A DNA stretch of 64,000 nt from assembly GCA_045538305.1 (NCBI GenBank), contig JAZSRC010000046.1, positions 1 to 64,000 on the forward strand, written 5' to 3'. The position numbers and the translations under genes were made by a program. Origin of the DNA: SFHK01 sp045538305. GTDB taxonomy: Bacteria; Bacillota; Clostridia; Christensenellales; Aristaeellaceae. The notes under the pieces were generated by a model that was given only the letters and a program-made list of their open reading frames with translations, did no database searches and was not told the DNA's origin. This document shows positions 41,412 through 50,245 of this stretch, piece by piece (positions within the stretch are counted from its first letter, which is position 1; the number at the start of each line of letters is the position of its first letter).

Positions 41412-42674
41412 TTAAAGCGTCGTAGAATAGGTGGAGTCCCCGAGCGTTCTTGTGTAACGGGAACGCATGACGACGTTCATTACCAAGCCAATACACATCA
41501 TATTGGTAAGATAATTGGAACCGCCATAGCTGATGAACGGGAGGGGAATGCCCGTAACCGGCAAAAGCCCCAGTATCATGCATATGTTCTCCATAATATG
41601 GAACAGGAACATAGCCATAACGCCTGTAATCACATAGGATCCAAATTTATCTTCAATTTTTACTGAATGCCAGATCAATCGGCCCAGCAGCGTTGCAAAG
41701 CCCAGGATAACAAAAGCCGCGCCCAGGAAACCGAAGGCTTCGCAAACAATGGCAAAGCAAAAATCGGTATGATCGTCAGGGATAAAGCCCAGCGATGCAA
41801 AGGAGCCGACGGATACAAGACCTTTTCCGGTAAGGCCGCCGGAGCCAATGGCAATCTGTCCGTTGATAACCTGACGAGCGTCGTCAGGATAGTCCTCGGG
41901 ATTCAGCCACATCAGGATTCGGGTAAGGCGGAAGGATGTGGAGGATGCGTTCATGTAATACCAAAGCGGAACAAATAAGCAGATTGCAACCAGCAGCACG
42001 CCTGCAATCAATTTTAGATCGGTTCCCGAAACCCAGAGCAATACGGCAAAAATGGCGATGTAGACAAGCATGGTACCAAAGTCTGGCTGCAGAACTACCA
42101 GCACCATCGGAATACCGACGTATATCGCCGCAGGAATCAATTCTCTTACCGTACGGATGGGTTTTTTTCTTCTGGAGAACAGCTTGGCAAGCGCAATGAT
42201 AATCGCTACTTTTCCGAACTCGGACGGCTGAAAGCCGCGTTCGCCCAGAGAAGAGGAGGCGTCGCCCCAATTAAAGAAGGCGGTCATACCGCCGCGGCCG
42301 GCTTCTACGGTAAGCACGGAGAGAAGGACGATAATGTTCAGCCAATAGATGTAGTCGGCGTATTTTCCGTACAGACGATAATCAAAAAAGATAACCGCAC
42401 ACATGGCGACGATGCCTGCGCCCATCCAGAGCAGCTGAAGGCGCGGGTAGGTGATGGAGTGCGTGCGAAGAATATTTGCCAAACCGGTTACTTCGGTTTC
42501 AGTTGCAGACGAGGTGGCTGCAAATATGGAAATCACGCCGAAAAGGGACATGCATATTACCAGTATAAACAGCGGCCAGTCGAAATGCCGGATCAGACTC
42601 GGATTAAATCGGTTTTTGGCGATATCGGATCCGATTTGCTTGATCCAATTCTGACGCTTTATCCAAGCTTGCAT
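41412..42674 (-). CDS. rodA: Rod-shape SEDS glycosyltransferase RodA
   Basis: RodA polymerises lipid II glycan strands in the elongasome with PBP2. The 420-residue SEDS protein has about ten membrane helices and the family blocks QPSEFGKVAIII, LVVLQPDFGTMLV, INGQIAIGSGGLTGKG and GIPLPFISYGGSN. Its ATG at 42674 lies 16 bases inside the end of minD, with AAAGGAG upstream. Next to mrdA and mreBCD, it is RodA rather than FtsW. Confidence 0.93.
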   Translation of the reverse strand: MQAWIKRQNWIKQIGSDIAKNRFNPSLIRHFDWPLFILVICMSLFGVISIFAATSSATETEVTGLANILRTHSITYPRLQLLWMGAGIVAMCAVIFFDYRLYGKYADYIYWLNIIVLLSVLTVEAGRGGMTAFFNWGDASSSLGERGFQPSEFGKVAIIIALAKLFSRRKKPIRTVRELIPAAIYVGIPMVLVVLQPDFGTMLVYIAIFAVLLWVSGTDLKLIAGVLLVAICLFVPLWYYMNASSTSFRLTRILMWLNPEDYPDDARQVINGQIAIGSGGLTGKGLVSVGSFASLGFIPDDHTDFCFAIVCEAFGFLGAAFVILGFATLLGRLIWHSVKIEDKFGSYVITGVMAMFLFHIMENICMILGLLPVTGIPLPFISYGGSNYLTNMMCIGLVMNVVMRSRYTRTLGDSTYSTTL

Positions 42675-43447
42675 GCGGGCTCCTTTCCGAATCCGGTTTT
42701 GATCTTATGTATAAAGCGATCGTGCGGGATTCTGTATCGTATTGTTTCGCCCATCAGGCGGCGCACTGCTCGTTCAAAAGCGTCTCCGGCTTCTGATTCT
42801 GTGTCCAGTACCGAAATCCCAAGCGATGCAGCCTTGGATACGGCGGGATCCTCCGGTATAAAACCGAGAACCGGAATACCCAGCCGATGTATGCATTCGT
42901 CGGTATGGACGGGATTTTTGCGATTTACGCGATTGATGAGCAGGCGGAAGGAGTCTATACCCTCAAGAGACAAAAGCTGCTTTGCGCGTTCGGCGCTTCG
43001 CAAGGAAATGCCGTCCGGGGTTATGATCAGTATGGCTTCGTCCGCTGCGGCAATGGCGTTTCGAAAGCCTCGTCCGATTCCGGCGGGGCAATCGATCAGT
43101 ATGTAGTCGAACATGTCTTTCAGGGAATACATAAGTCCCATCATGTCGGTAGGCAATACGGCGGATGCGTCCGTTTGCTGGGAAGCGGGCAAAAGGTATA
43201 AAAGATCGTGATGCTTATCCTGATACAGCGCCTGATCGATGCCGCACATACCCGTTGCAACGTCAATCAGATCGTATACCGTTTCATTTTCCGCGCCCAA
43301 CATCATATCCAGCGATCTAAGGCCGATATCCATATCTATAAGAAGCGTGCGTTTTCCGGCTGAGGCGAGTCCCGCCCCGATGGAAGCGGCCGATGTGGAT
43401 TTTCCAACGCCGCCTTTACCGGATGTAATAACGATGGCCTTGCCCAT
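42659..43447 (-). CDS. minD: Septum site-determining ATPase MinD
   Basis: MinD is the membrane-cycling ATPase that places the division inhibitor MinC. In 262 residues it has the deviant Walker A (SGKGGVGKST), the Asp of switch I (LIDMDIGLRSLDMM), Walker B (ILIDCPAGIG), and a C-terminal tail (RFIHKIKTGFG) that could be the amphipathic membrane helix, though it is not a strict match to the usual KGxxxRLF form. minC and minE, normally on either side in Clostridia, are absent. AAGGAG precedes the ATG. Confidence 0.88.
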   Translation of the reverse strand: MGKAIVITSGKGGVGKSTSAASIGAGLASAGKRTLLIDMDIGLRSLDMMLGAENETVYDLIDVATGMCGIDQALYQDKHHDLLYLLPASQQTDASAVLPTDMMGLMYSLKDMFDYILIDCPAGIGRGFRNAIAAADEAILIITPDGISLRSAERAKQLLSLEGIDSFRLLINRVNRKNPVHTDECIHRLGIPVLGFIPEDPAVSKAASLGISVLDTESEAGDAFERAVRRLMGETIRYRIPHDRFIHKIKTGFGKEPACKLG

Positions 43448-43464
43448 TGACTTTTCTCCTTTTA

Positions 43465-45972
43465 TCAGCTGGAAAGCGAATTATCATGGGAAATCACATT
43501 GGTTTCCACATACTGCAAGCTATCGAGGTAATACTCAATCGTCTTGATGGCGGCTTTGGCGGCCTGAGCGCCTGCATAACCGTTTTGAATGTATACAACA
43601 ACTACGATCTGCGGGTCCTCATGCGGCGCATAGCACACCAGCCAGGAGTTGTTCTCAAGGTCCAGATCGGTACGCTGGGAAGTTCCCGTTTTTGCGGCGA
43701 TGGGATATCTTGCCTGAGCGAACTGTTCTGCGGCGGTACCGTCGTTTTCAATCGAAGTAACTTCCTCCATGCCGTCGTGGATTGCCGTAAAGAATGCTTC
43801 GTTTGTGACGATCCGATTTGCGACGACAGGCTGCTTTTCCAGCACAACATTGCCTTCGGCGTCGATGACCTTATCGATAATCTGCGCATCGTATACGGTT
43901 CCGCCGTTTGCGATTGCCGCTACATAGCGCGCTACAGCAATGGGCGTAACCTGCGTGATGGACTGTCCGATACCAAGCATGATGGTTTCGGCGGGCGTGC
44001 ACTTAAGGTCGTTCAGGTAGGTATTGATGGTATTGACCATGTAATGCGATGAAATATAGTTTTCGGGAATGTTCAGATCGAACATCAGAATTTCCTTGAT
44101 GGCGGGCAGCCATTCGCTCTTTACTTCATAGGAAATGACGATGTCGAGGAAGGATTTGCATACTTCGTCCAGCTTGTCTTCATCATATTCAATGCCACGG
44201 TCGGTTGCTACCTGATACAGAAGCTTACGGATCATGGCGGCGGCAATCTGCGGTTTATAGGTGTACTGATCGTTTACGGATTTGGACGGGTCGTACAGCA
44301 TTGCCTGACTCCCGACGAAGCTCGTGGATTCGCTGGGAAGTTCAATATTGGTTTTTGTGGTAAGGCCAAGCGCAGCCGCCCATTTTGTAATGTTGGTAGC
44401 GCCAAGATTATAGGACACGGTATAGAAGAAATAGTTGCAGCTGTTTTTGATTGCCTCTACGATGGTTTGGTTGGCATGCTGATAGCGTTTGGACTCTGCA
44501 ATCCAGCATCGCGGTTTGTAGGAGGAGTCAGTATCGGAACGCGAGAATTCGCCTTCGTCGGTGATGCGAGTATTCAGGGTAATTGTGCCTTCCGAAAGTC
44601 CACCCAGCGCTGTAACGAGCTTGAATATGGAACCTGGGGTATCCTTTGCAGAAATGGCGCGGTTGAACATCGGGTTTCGCGAATCTGCGGCGATTGCGCT
44701 CCATCCGCCTGGATCAACGGACGCTCCCTCGAAGATCGTAAGATCAAAGGAAGGATAGGAGCACATACCGAGTACTTTTCCGTTGTTTGGATCCATTGCA
44801 ACCATTGCACCGGTTTGGGCCAGAGATACTTCATATCCGTTTTCAGCATAAAAAGCGAGAATTTCTGCGTTGTTTCGGTTCCAACGAACGCCCTCGGCAT
44901 TCAGTCCGTGCAGCATGTTATACTGCATGGCGTAAATATCGTTGATAGTTTCCTCCAGCGCGTCCTCCATAACGGCTTGCAGGGAGGTTTTGATATTGGT
45001 AATAACGCTGTTTCCGTCGCTGGGCGCTGAATATGAAATTTCACGCACGACCGAGCCGCGCGTATCGATCTCTACTATGCGCTTTCCCTGCCGGTATTCC
45101 AGATAGGGGGAAAGCTGCTCCTCCATGGAGTATTCAAGGCCTGTTGCGCCAACCAGTGCGTCGTTCGGATAGCCCTGTGCGCGATAGGTTTCCAGTGCGG
45201 AAGATGAGGTGATGCGGCTGACATAACCGATGTTATGAGCTGAAAGCGATTTAAAGGGATAAACGCGCGTTGAGCTTTGAACGACGGACATGCCGATCAG
45301 CTCCATTGAACGCACTTCAATTTCGGCGACGGTTTCGAAGCCGACGTCGTATGCGATGGTTACGGGTGTGGAGTTGTAGTTGTTCATGCGCGAAGCCTGC
45401 CAAATGGCGAGTATCTTCAGCTTGTATTCTTCCGGAATGTCTGGGTTAATTGAGTAGTTGGTGCAAAGGGTATCAAACAGCACCTCTACAGGATACTTTG
45501 TTTTGTTCGAAAGATAAAAGTTTCCGCGCCACTGGTTTTCGCGCGTTGTGGCAACGGATTCGCTTGTGGTCTGAAAATTCCATACCCAATTGCCGGTTTC
45601 ATCTTTTTTCAGCCAAAATTCCGTTGCCGGATCAAGTGTTGTTTTGCCGTTTGATTCAATAAGCAATATGGATTCATAGATGGATTGGGTATATGCGGCG
45701 CGGGCATCGGAGGAGGACTGAGAAGGATCACGGTAGAACTGAACGTTAAAGGACGGTTCATCATAGGCGATGGGAATCATGTCGGCGTCATAGATCGTAC
45801 CGCGCATGCCGGTGAGCTTGATTGTCTTAGTGGATTTTTCCTGCGCTGTGGCGATATAATCTTCGTTATCGACAATCTGCAGCTGATACAGGCGTATGAA
45901 CATGGCAAGAAACGCGCAGGCTACAATGATGGCCAGCGATAAGTAACGGGAGATAAACTTTTTGTTTTTCAT
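43465..45972 (-). CDS. mrdA: Penicillin-binding protein 2 (elongasome transpeptidase)
   Basis: The class B transpeptidase of the rod complex, which crosslinks glycan made by RodA. At 835 residues it is longer than E. coli PBP2 (633). It has a short cytoplasmic tail, one membrane helix (about 11-28), the PBP dimer domain, and the transpeptidase domain with Ser 448 in SIFK, SCN and KTG (AAKTGTSQRTD). A long insert lies between SCN and KTG (about residues 560-650), as in many Clostridia PBP2 proteins. It follows mreD by 33 bases. Confidence 0.93.
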   Translation of the reverse strand: MKNKKFISRYLSLAIIVACAFLAMFIRLYQLQIVDNEDYIATAQEKSTKTIKLTGMRGTIYDADMIPIAYDEPSFNVQFYRDPSQSSSDARAAYTQSIYESILLIESNGKTTLDPATEFWLKKDETGNWVWNFQTTSESVATTRENQWRGNFYLSNKTKYPVEVLFDTLCTNYSINPDIPEEYKLKILAIWQASRMNNYNSTPVTIAYDVGFETVAEIEVRSMELIGMSVVQSSTRVYPFKSLSAHNIGYVSRITSSSALETYRAQGYPNDALVGATGLEYSMEEQLSPYLEYRQGKRIVEIDTRGSVVREISYSAPSDGNSVITNIKTSLQAVMEDALEETINDIYAMQYNMLHGLNAEGVRWNRNNAEILAFYAENGYEVSLAQTGAMVAMDPNNGKVLGMCSYPSFDLTIFEGASVDPGGWSAIAADSRNPMFNRAISAKDTPGSIFKLVTALGGLSEGTITLNTRITDEGEFSRSDTDSSYKPRCWIAESKRYQHANQTIVEAIKNSCNYFFYTVSYNLGATNITKWAAALGLTTKTNIELPSESTSFVGSQAMLYDPSKSVNDQYTYKPQIAAAMIRKLLYQVATDRGIEYDEDKLDEVCKSFLDIVISYEVKSEWLPAIKEILMFDLNIPENYISSHYMVNTINTYLNDLKCTPAETIMLGIGQSITQVTPIAVARYVAAIANGGTVYDAQIIDKVIDAEGNVVLEKQPVVANRIVTNEAFFTAIHDGMEEVTSIENDGTAAEQFAQARYPIAAKTGTSQRTDLDLENNSWLVCYAPHEDPQIVVVVYIQNGYAGAQAAKAAIKTIEYYLDSLQYVETNVISHDNSLSS

Positions 45973-46005
45973 GCTTCATTCACCTCGGCTTTGGGAAAGG
46001 GTATA

Positions 46006-46509
46006 TCAGCGCCTGGCATAGCGCGAGTGTTTGGTTTTCAGAACCAGATTGAAAAGCAGATACAGAATTTGCACAAGGAACGTACCGATCAGAATCCGGA
46101 TCAGCATCATTAAAAACATATCACCGGAGAATATACCTGCATTTGCAATGTAGTAGCCGGCCTGCGCCAGCTCATAGATGAGCATACTGATAATGGGCGA
46201 TATGATGCTGGAAAGCAGCGCATAACGGGATTTTCTGCCCAGATAACCGGAAACAAAGCCTGCGACAGTGTACACGATCGAGGTAAGTCCCATCGGTATG
46301 GAAACGGTGATATCCATCAGCACGCCCGCAACAGCTCCGTACAGAATGCCCTGCGTACGGCCGAGAAGCAGCGCTATGGTAATTACCGAAAGCAGCGCCA
46401 TTCTCGGACAGTACAGCATATTGATTCCGGAAAAGGGGAGGACAGACGTATCGAGCAGAACGAACAGCACTGCCATGCATGTTGCAAAAATTCTTTTATA
46501 TAGACGCAT
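46006..46509 (-). CDS. mreD: Rod-shape membrane protein MreD
   Basis: A 167-residue protein with five or six membrane helices and the MreD blocks PRMALLSVITIALLLGRTQGILYG and GAVAGVLMDI. It links MreB and MreC to the elongasome in the membrane. Length and position between mreC and mrdA fit the family. GGGAGG precedes the ATG. Confidence 0.9.
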   Translation of the reverse strand: MRLYKRIFATCMAVLFVLLDTSVLPFSGINMLYCPRMALLSVITIALLLGRTQGILYGAVAGVLMDITVSIPMGLTSIVYTVAGFVSGYLGRKSRYALLSSIISPIISMLIYELAQAGYYIANAGIFSGDMFLMMLIRILIGTFLVQILYLLFNLVLKTKHSRYARR

Positions 46510-46542
46510 GTGTATCCTCCCGGGTTCATGAGATGTTTTTTA

Positions 46543-47634
46543 TCAGCTGTCAATCCAAATGGATTCCGGCGGTTTTTTGGTGGTGGTGGGCCGGTAGGAA
46601 TCGCCCGCAGACTGCGTCGCGGAGGGCGTTACAGTCGGATAGAGCCATGCGGCGTTTTCATCTATGACCTTCGGCGTTTCGTAGGCATAAATGCTTGTGG
46701 TGGTGGTGGGCTTGGGCGTTACTACCGGACGCGGCGTTGCCGTAGGCACAATCGGCAGATAGTCATACGAGGAAACCTTCCTGATGACATACACCTCTTC
46801 AATCGATGCAAAATTAACCGCAGGCTTTACAACGGCATACTTGTCGGAAGAATCCTGATCGCGGCTGACGGCCGAGACGGTTCCTACCAGAAGCCCCTTC
46901 GGGAAAAGGGAGTCAAGACCGGAGGTGTATACCTGATCGCCTACGCGCACATTGCCGAGGTTTGGCAGGTAGTACATGTAGCATTCCGCTTCGCCGGTTG
47001 CGGAAGTGGTTTCACCCTGCATCATACCGTTGTCGCGTGTACGGTCGATATGAGTTGCAACGTAGGAACGGGGATCGATAATGGAAATAACTTTGGCGTA
47101 GTTGTATCCGACCTCATAAACACGGCCGACAAGACCATCGGGATTTACGACCGCCATGTTGATCATAACGCCGTCGTCTTCACCGCAGTTAATCGTGAAC
47201 GAATCAAACCATACGCCCATATCCTTGGCAATTACCTTTGCATACAGAGGAGACAGGCCTTGGTATTGATCCTTTGCCTCAAGAAGCCGCTGCAGGCGGA
47301 TGTTTTCGTTTTCTACTTCGGTGTACGAGTTCATCTGAATGCGCAGCATGTCGTTTTCGATCTGCAGGTCCTTAAGCGCTTTTTCAAGATCGTCATTATC
47401 GCCCGACATACCAAACCAGCTTTTTACAAATCCTGTCACGACCTTTGAAGCGTTTTGAATCGGGGAGAAAATGGTGCCGATACCGTTTTCAACAATAGAG
47501 GTTTCGCCCTGCGGACGCAGAACCAGATAATACAGAATAACGACAACGGTGAGGGTTACCAGAAGTGAATACAGCGCGCGGCGAATGCGTATGCTGCGTT
47601 TTTTACTTTTTATCGACTGGTGTGTCTTTGCCAC
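46543..47634 (-). CDS. mreC: Rod-shape protein MreC
   Basis: MreC organises the elongasome outside the membrane and activates PBP2. The 363 residues comprise a basic N-terminus, one membrane helix (about 21-40), a coiled coil (about 80-115) and the beta-rich MreC core (VIAKDMGVWFDSFTINCGEDDGV). A Pro/Thr-rich tail (TPRPVVTPKPTTTT) of about 70 residues follows, longer than usual. The start is a GTG at 47634 after GGAGGT. Confidence 0.92.
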   Translation of the reverse strand: MAKTHQSIKSKKRSIRIRRALYSLLVTLTVVVILYYLVLRPQGETSIVENGIGTIFSPIQNASKVVTGFVKSWFGMSGDNDDLEKALKDLQIENDMLRIQMNSYTEVENENIRLQRLLEAKDQYQGLSPLYAKVIAKDMGVWFDSFTINCGEDDGVMINMAVVNPDGLVGRVYEVGYNYAKVISIIDPRSYVATHIDRTRDNGMMQGETTSATGEAECYMYYLPNLGNVRVGDQVYTSGLDSLFPKGLLVGTVSAVSRDQDSSDKYAVVKPAVNFASIEEVYVIRKVSSYDYLPIVPTATPRPVVTPKPTTTTSIYAYETPKVIDENAAWLYPTVTPSATQSAGDSYRPTTTKKPPESIWIDS

Positions 47635-47654
47635 GTTTTATACCTCCAGGAGGA

Positions 47655-48692
47655 TCAAACTTCAAAAGCGGAGCCTGCATTGATCAGGTGCTTTGCCAGG
47701 CGGTCGTCTGACGCGGCGCGCCATGCGCCTATGGCGGCGTCGTCCTGCGGGTGATCGCTGACAAATACGCGCAGCTGAGTTTCCTTCTCAAGCCGCTCCT
47801 TAAGGCCGTCCAGCAGTGCGCCGCCGCCCGAAAGATGGATGCCGTCTTCCAGAATGTCGCTGGTAAGCTCCGGCGGTACATTGTAAAGGGCGTCGCAAAT
47901 GGCCTCGATGATCGCGCGGACCGGCTCATCCATTGCGCGGGCAATATCCATGGAAGTGATAGACTCGGTGGAAGGCTTGCCGGTAAGCACGTTCCGTCCG
48001 CGCAGCAGGACGGGCTCGCCTTCATCCTTGGGTATGAGCGCGGTTCCGATATCCTTCTTAAGATCCTCCGCCGTATTCAGGCCGATCACAAGCCCTTTGG
48101 CTCGCCTGATGTAGCGCACGATAGCTTCGTCAAAGGCGAAAGCACCGGTTTTCATTGTGCGGGAGGCGACAATGCCATTAAGCGAAAGAATGGAAATCTC
48201 AGTAACGCAGCTTCCGATGGTAATCATCAGTATGCCGCGCGGTTTATCAATTTTCTGACCGCTTCCGATAGCAGCAGCTACGGAGGATTTAATGATCAGC
48301 GCTTTCTTTCCGCCAGCGAGAGATACGCTGTTTGCAAGCGCAGCCCTTTCCACGCGCGTTGCACCGTGGGGAATGGTAACGGCCAGACGGCTCTTTTCAA
48401 AAGGCTTTCTGCGCTGGGCTGCCTTTTCGGCGCATGAAAGGAGTAAAATTGCCGCAAGATCACTGTCGGCGACGCCGCCGTCTGCAATGGGGCTGACAAG
48501 TACACAGTCCTGAAGCGTGCGCCCAACCATGCGCTGCGCGTCTTTTCCGAGCGCCAGGATCTCCGTAGTGTTCTCACGATTGATCAGTGCGCATGTAGGC
48601 TCGCGAAGGATAACGCCTTCGTCTTCCATACATACCGTCGTATTGCCGGAACCCAGATCGATGCCGATTCCGTTTGATGAAAATACGGCCAT
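47655..48692 (-). CDS. mreB: Actin-like rod-shape protein MreB
   Basis: MreB forms membrane-bound filaments that guide wall synthesis. In 345 residues the actin-fold motifs are phosphate 1 (IGIDLGSGNTTV), phosphate 2 (GILMITIGSCVTEIS) and the adenosine motif (IHLSGGGALLDGL). The sequence is rather diverged: phosphate 2 lacks the usual DIGGGT, reading TIGSCVT, so ATP hydrolysis may be altered. GGAGGT precedes the ATG. It follows maf by 15 bases, the usual Firmicutes order without radC. Confidence 0.88.
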   Translation of the reverse strand: MAVFSSNGIGIDLGSGNTTVCMEDEGVILREPTCALINRENTTEILALGKDAQRMVGRTLQDCVLVSPIADGGVADSDLAAILLLSCAEKAAQRRKPFEKSRLAVTIPHGATRVERAALANSVSLAGGKKALIIKSSVAAAIGSGQKIDKPRGILMITIGSCVTEISILSLNGIVASRTMKTGAFAFDEAIVRYIRRAKGLVIGLNTAEDLKKDIGTALIPKDEGEPVLLRGRNVLTGKPSTESITSMDIARAMDEPVRAIIEAICDALYNVPPELTSDILEDGIHLSGGGALLDGLKERLEKETQLRVFVSDHPQDDAAIGAWRAASDDRLAKHLINAGSAFEV

Positions 48693-48707
48693 TTGTGCTA
48701 CCTCCGG

Positions 48708-49289
48708 TTATTTCAATGCACCTGTAAAACGCTTGTACGCTTGAATAAAATCTTCCGTTGGGAAACCTACTATATTATTGTAGGAACCGATGACATTGTC
48801 GACAAATTTGCCTGCGCCGCCCTGTATGGCATACGCGCCGGCTTTGTCCATAGGCTCGCCCGTTTGTACGTATGCTTTAATCTCCTCTTTGGAAATGTTT
48901 CTGAACCGAACGCCCGATTTCGTTACAAAGGACACGTATTCCATGCTTTCGGAATCCATAATGCATACGCCGGTATATACGCTGTGCGTGTTCCCGGAAA
49001 GCGTTGTAAGCATGCGGACGGCATCTTCTTCGTCTTCCGGCTTTCCGAGCGCTAGGCCTTCGAATGCAACGAGCGTGTCGGCGGCAATAATGAGGGCGTT
49101 ATTTTCATTGACTGCAACGGCTCTTGCTTTCCGTTCGGAAAGTTCCTTAACCATGTCTTCAGGCTTTCCGGAAACGGTTTCATCCACGTCGGGGGAGTGT
49201 ACGGTAAATGTAAAGCCGAGGCCTGACAAAAGATCCCTGCGCCTTGGCGACTGGGAAGCAAGGACCAGCTTCTTTATGGCTTTTGGCAT
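48708..49289 (-). CDS. maf: Maf-family nucleotide pyrophosphatase
   Basis: Maf hydrolyses dTTP, UTP and modified nucleotides and is linked to septum arrest. The 193-residue protein has the start LVLASQSPRRRDLL, the Asp/Glu patch (PDVDET), the ADT block (IIAADTLVAFEG) and LGKPEDEEDAVRML, then GAYAIQGGAGKFV near the end. A weak GGAGAG precedes the ATG. An extended -10 (TGCTATAAT, 49332-49337) upstream is the likely promoter of the whole maf-mre-spoIVF run. Confidence 0.92.
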   Translation of the reverse strand: MPKAIKKLVLASQSPRRRDLLSGLGFTFTVHSPDVDETVSGKPEDMVKELSERKARAVAVNENNALIIAADTLVAFEGLALGKPEDEEDAVRMLTTLSGNTHSVYTGVCIMDSESMEYVSFVTKSGVRFRNISKEEIKAYVQTGEPMDKAGAYAIQGGAGKFVDNVIGSYNNIVGFPTEDFIQAYKRFTGALK

Positions 49290-49331
49290 AATGTCTTTCT
49301 CTCCAAATCATAAAATCCCACACTACCTTTT

Positions 49332-49337
49332 ATTATA
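49332..49337 (-). promoter_or_regulatory. Extended -10 before maf
   Basis: Minus-strand TATAAT preceded by TGC. A TTGACA is present but only 11 bases upstream, too close to act as its -35. Confidence 0.5.
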
Positions 49338-49468
49338 GCATATTTCTCTGTCAAATGGAACATTCACGGGGCGGTTGTCTGAAATTTGTCCGTTTGATAA
49401 CGGCTTTATCACATTTCAAATATATAATGTGATTTATCGGTAAAGTTTTGCAGTTACAGAAAGATAAC

Positions 49469-49497
49469 TTGATTAATGGGCGTACATCGATTATAAT
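49469..49497 (+). promoter_or_regulatory. Promoter of rplU-prp-rpmA
   Basis: -35 TTGATT (49469-49474), a 17-base spacer and -10 TATAAT (49492-49497), close to consensus for a ribosomal protein operon. Confidence 0.75.
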
Positions 49498-49504
49498 AGC
49501 AAGG

Positions 49505-49580
49505 AAAGCCGCTCCGGAGTGGCTCTTGAAGTATGGAAACATACGCCTCTTTCCGGGCGAGATTATGGTATAGGAGGTGC
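49505..49580 (+). promoter_or_regulatory. L21-type ribosomal protein leader
   Basis: Between the promoter and rplU lie small stem-loops: GCCGCTCCGGAGTGGC, then GTATGGAAACATAC. The L21 leader is a known autoregulatory element of Firmicutes with short hairpins of this kind before rplU, and position and size agree. I could not check the consensus. Confidence 0.55.
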
Positions 49581-49585
49581 AACGC

Positions 49586-49894
49586 GTGTACGCAGTCATT
49601 CAGACCGGTGGCAAGCAGTACCGCGTCCAGCAGGGCGACGTGATCTTTGTAGAGAAGCTCGATGCTCAGGCAGGCGATACGGTATCTTTCGACGTACTGC
49701 TTCTGGGTAATGAGAACGAGACCAAGATCGGTGCTCCCGTAGTTGAGGGCGCAAAGGTTGAGGGCAATGTAGTAGGCCAGGTTAAGAGCGCAAAGATTGT
49801 TGTGTTCAAGTACAAGGCCAAGAAGAGTGAGCGGAAAAAGCAGGGTCATCGTCAGCCTTATACGAAGGTTGAGATCACGGCCATCAACGGCTGA
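49586..49894 (+). CDS. rplU: 50S ribosomal protein L21
   Basis: A 102-residue L21 protein that binds 23S rRNA. The start YAVIQTGGKQYRVQQGD and the basic C-terminal block (FKYKAKKSERKKQGHRQPYT) are typical. The start is a GTG at 49586, which gives the usual MYAVI N-terminus; AGGAGGTG lies just upstream. It leads the conserved rplU-prp-rpmA operon. Confidence 0.96.
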   Translation: MYAVIQTGGKQYRVQQGDVIFVEKLDAQAGDTVSFDVLLLGNENETKIGAPVVEGAKVEGNVVGQVKSAKIVVFKYKAKKSERKKQGHRQPYTKVEITAING

Positions 49895-49899
49895 GAAGC

Positions 49900-50241
49900 A
49901 TGACGAAGGTCGTTTTCACGAAACGTGCAGACGGGCTGCTGGTTGGCTTTGAAGCAAGCGGCCATGCAGGGTATGCCGAATACGGCAGCGATATCGTATG
50001 CGCTGCAATTTCGGCGCTTACGCAGTCGACGCTGATCGGGATTACCGAGGTTGTCGGCGCGAAGGTTCGCCATAAGGTGAACGAGGAAACTGGATATTTG
50101 AGCGTTGGTCTTGAAGAGTCTGACGATTTTAAATCCATACAAAAATCCCAGATACTGCTGGAAACTTTGAAAATGACTTTGACCGAGATTTCCAAAGACT
50201 ATCCCGGTACCATCCGGATCATCATCAGGGAACGGAGGTAG
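49900..50241 (+). CDS. prp: Ribosomal-processing cysteine protease Prp
   Basis: Prp cuts the N-terminal extension off L27 in Firmicutes. The 113-residue protein has the catalytic pair at His 22 and Cys 34 (GHAGYAEYGSDIVCAAISAL), the same numbers as in Staphylococcus aureus Prp. It lies 5 bases after rplU and 4 bases before rpmA, the standard order, and the rpmA product here has the cleavable leader. Product and substrate are thus encoded side by side. Confidence 0.95.
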   Translation: MTKVVFTKRADGLLVGFEASGHAGYAEYGSDIVCAAISALTQSTLIGITEVVGAKVRHKVNEETGYLSVGLEESDDFKSIQKSQILLETLKMTLTEISKDYPGTIRIIIRERR

Positions 50242-50245
50242 ACAC

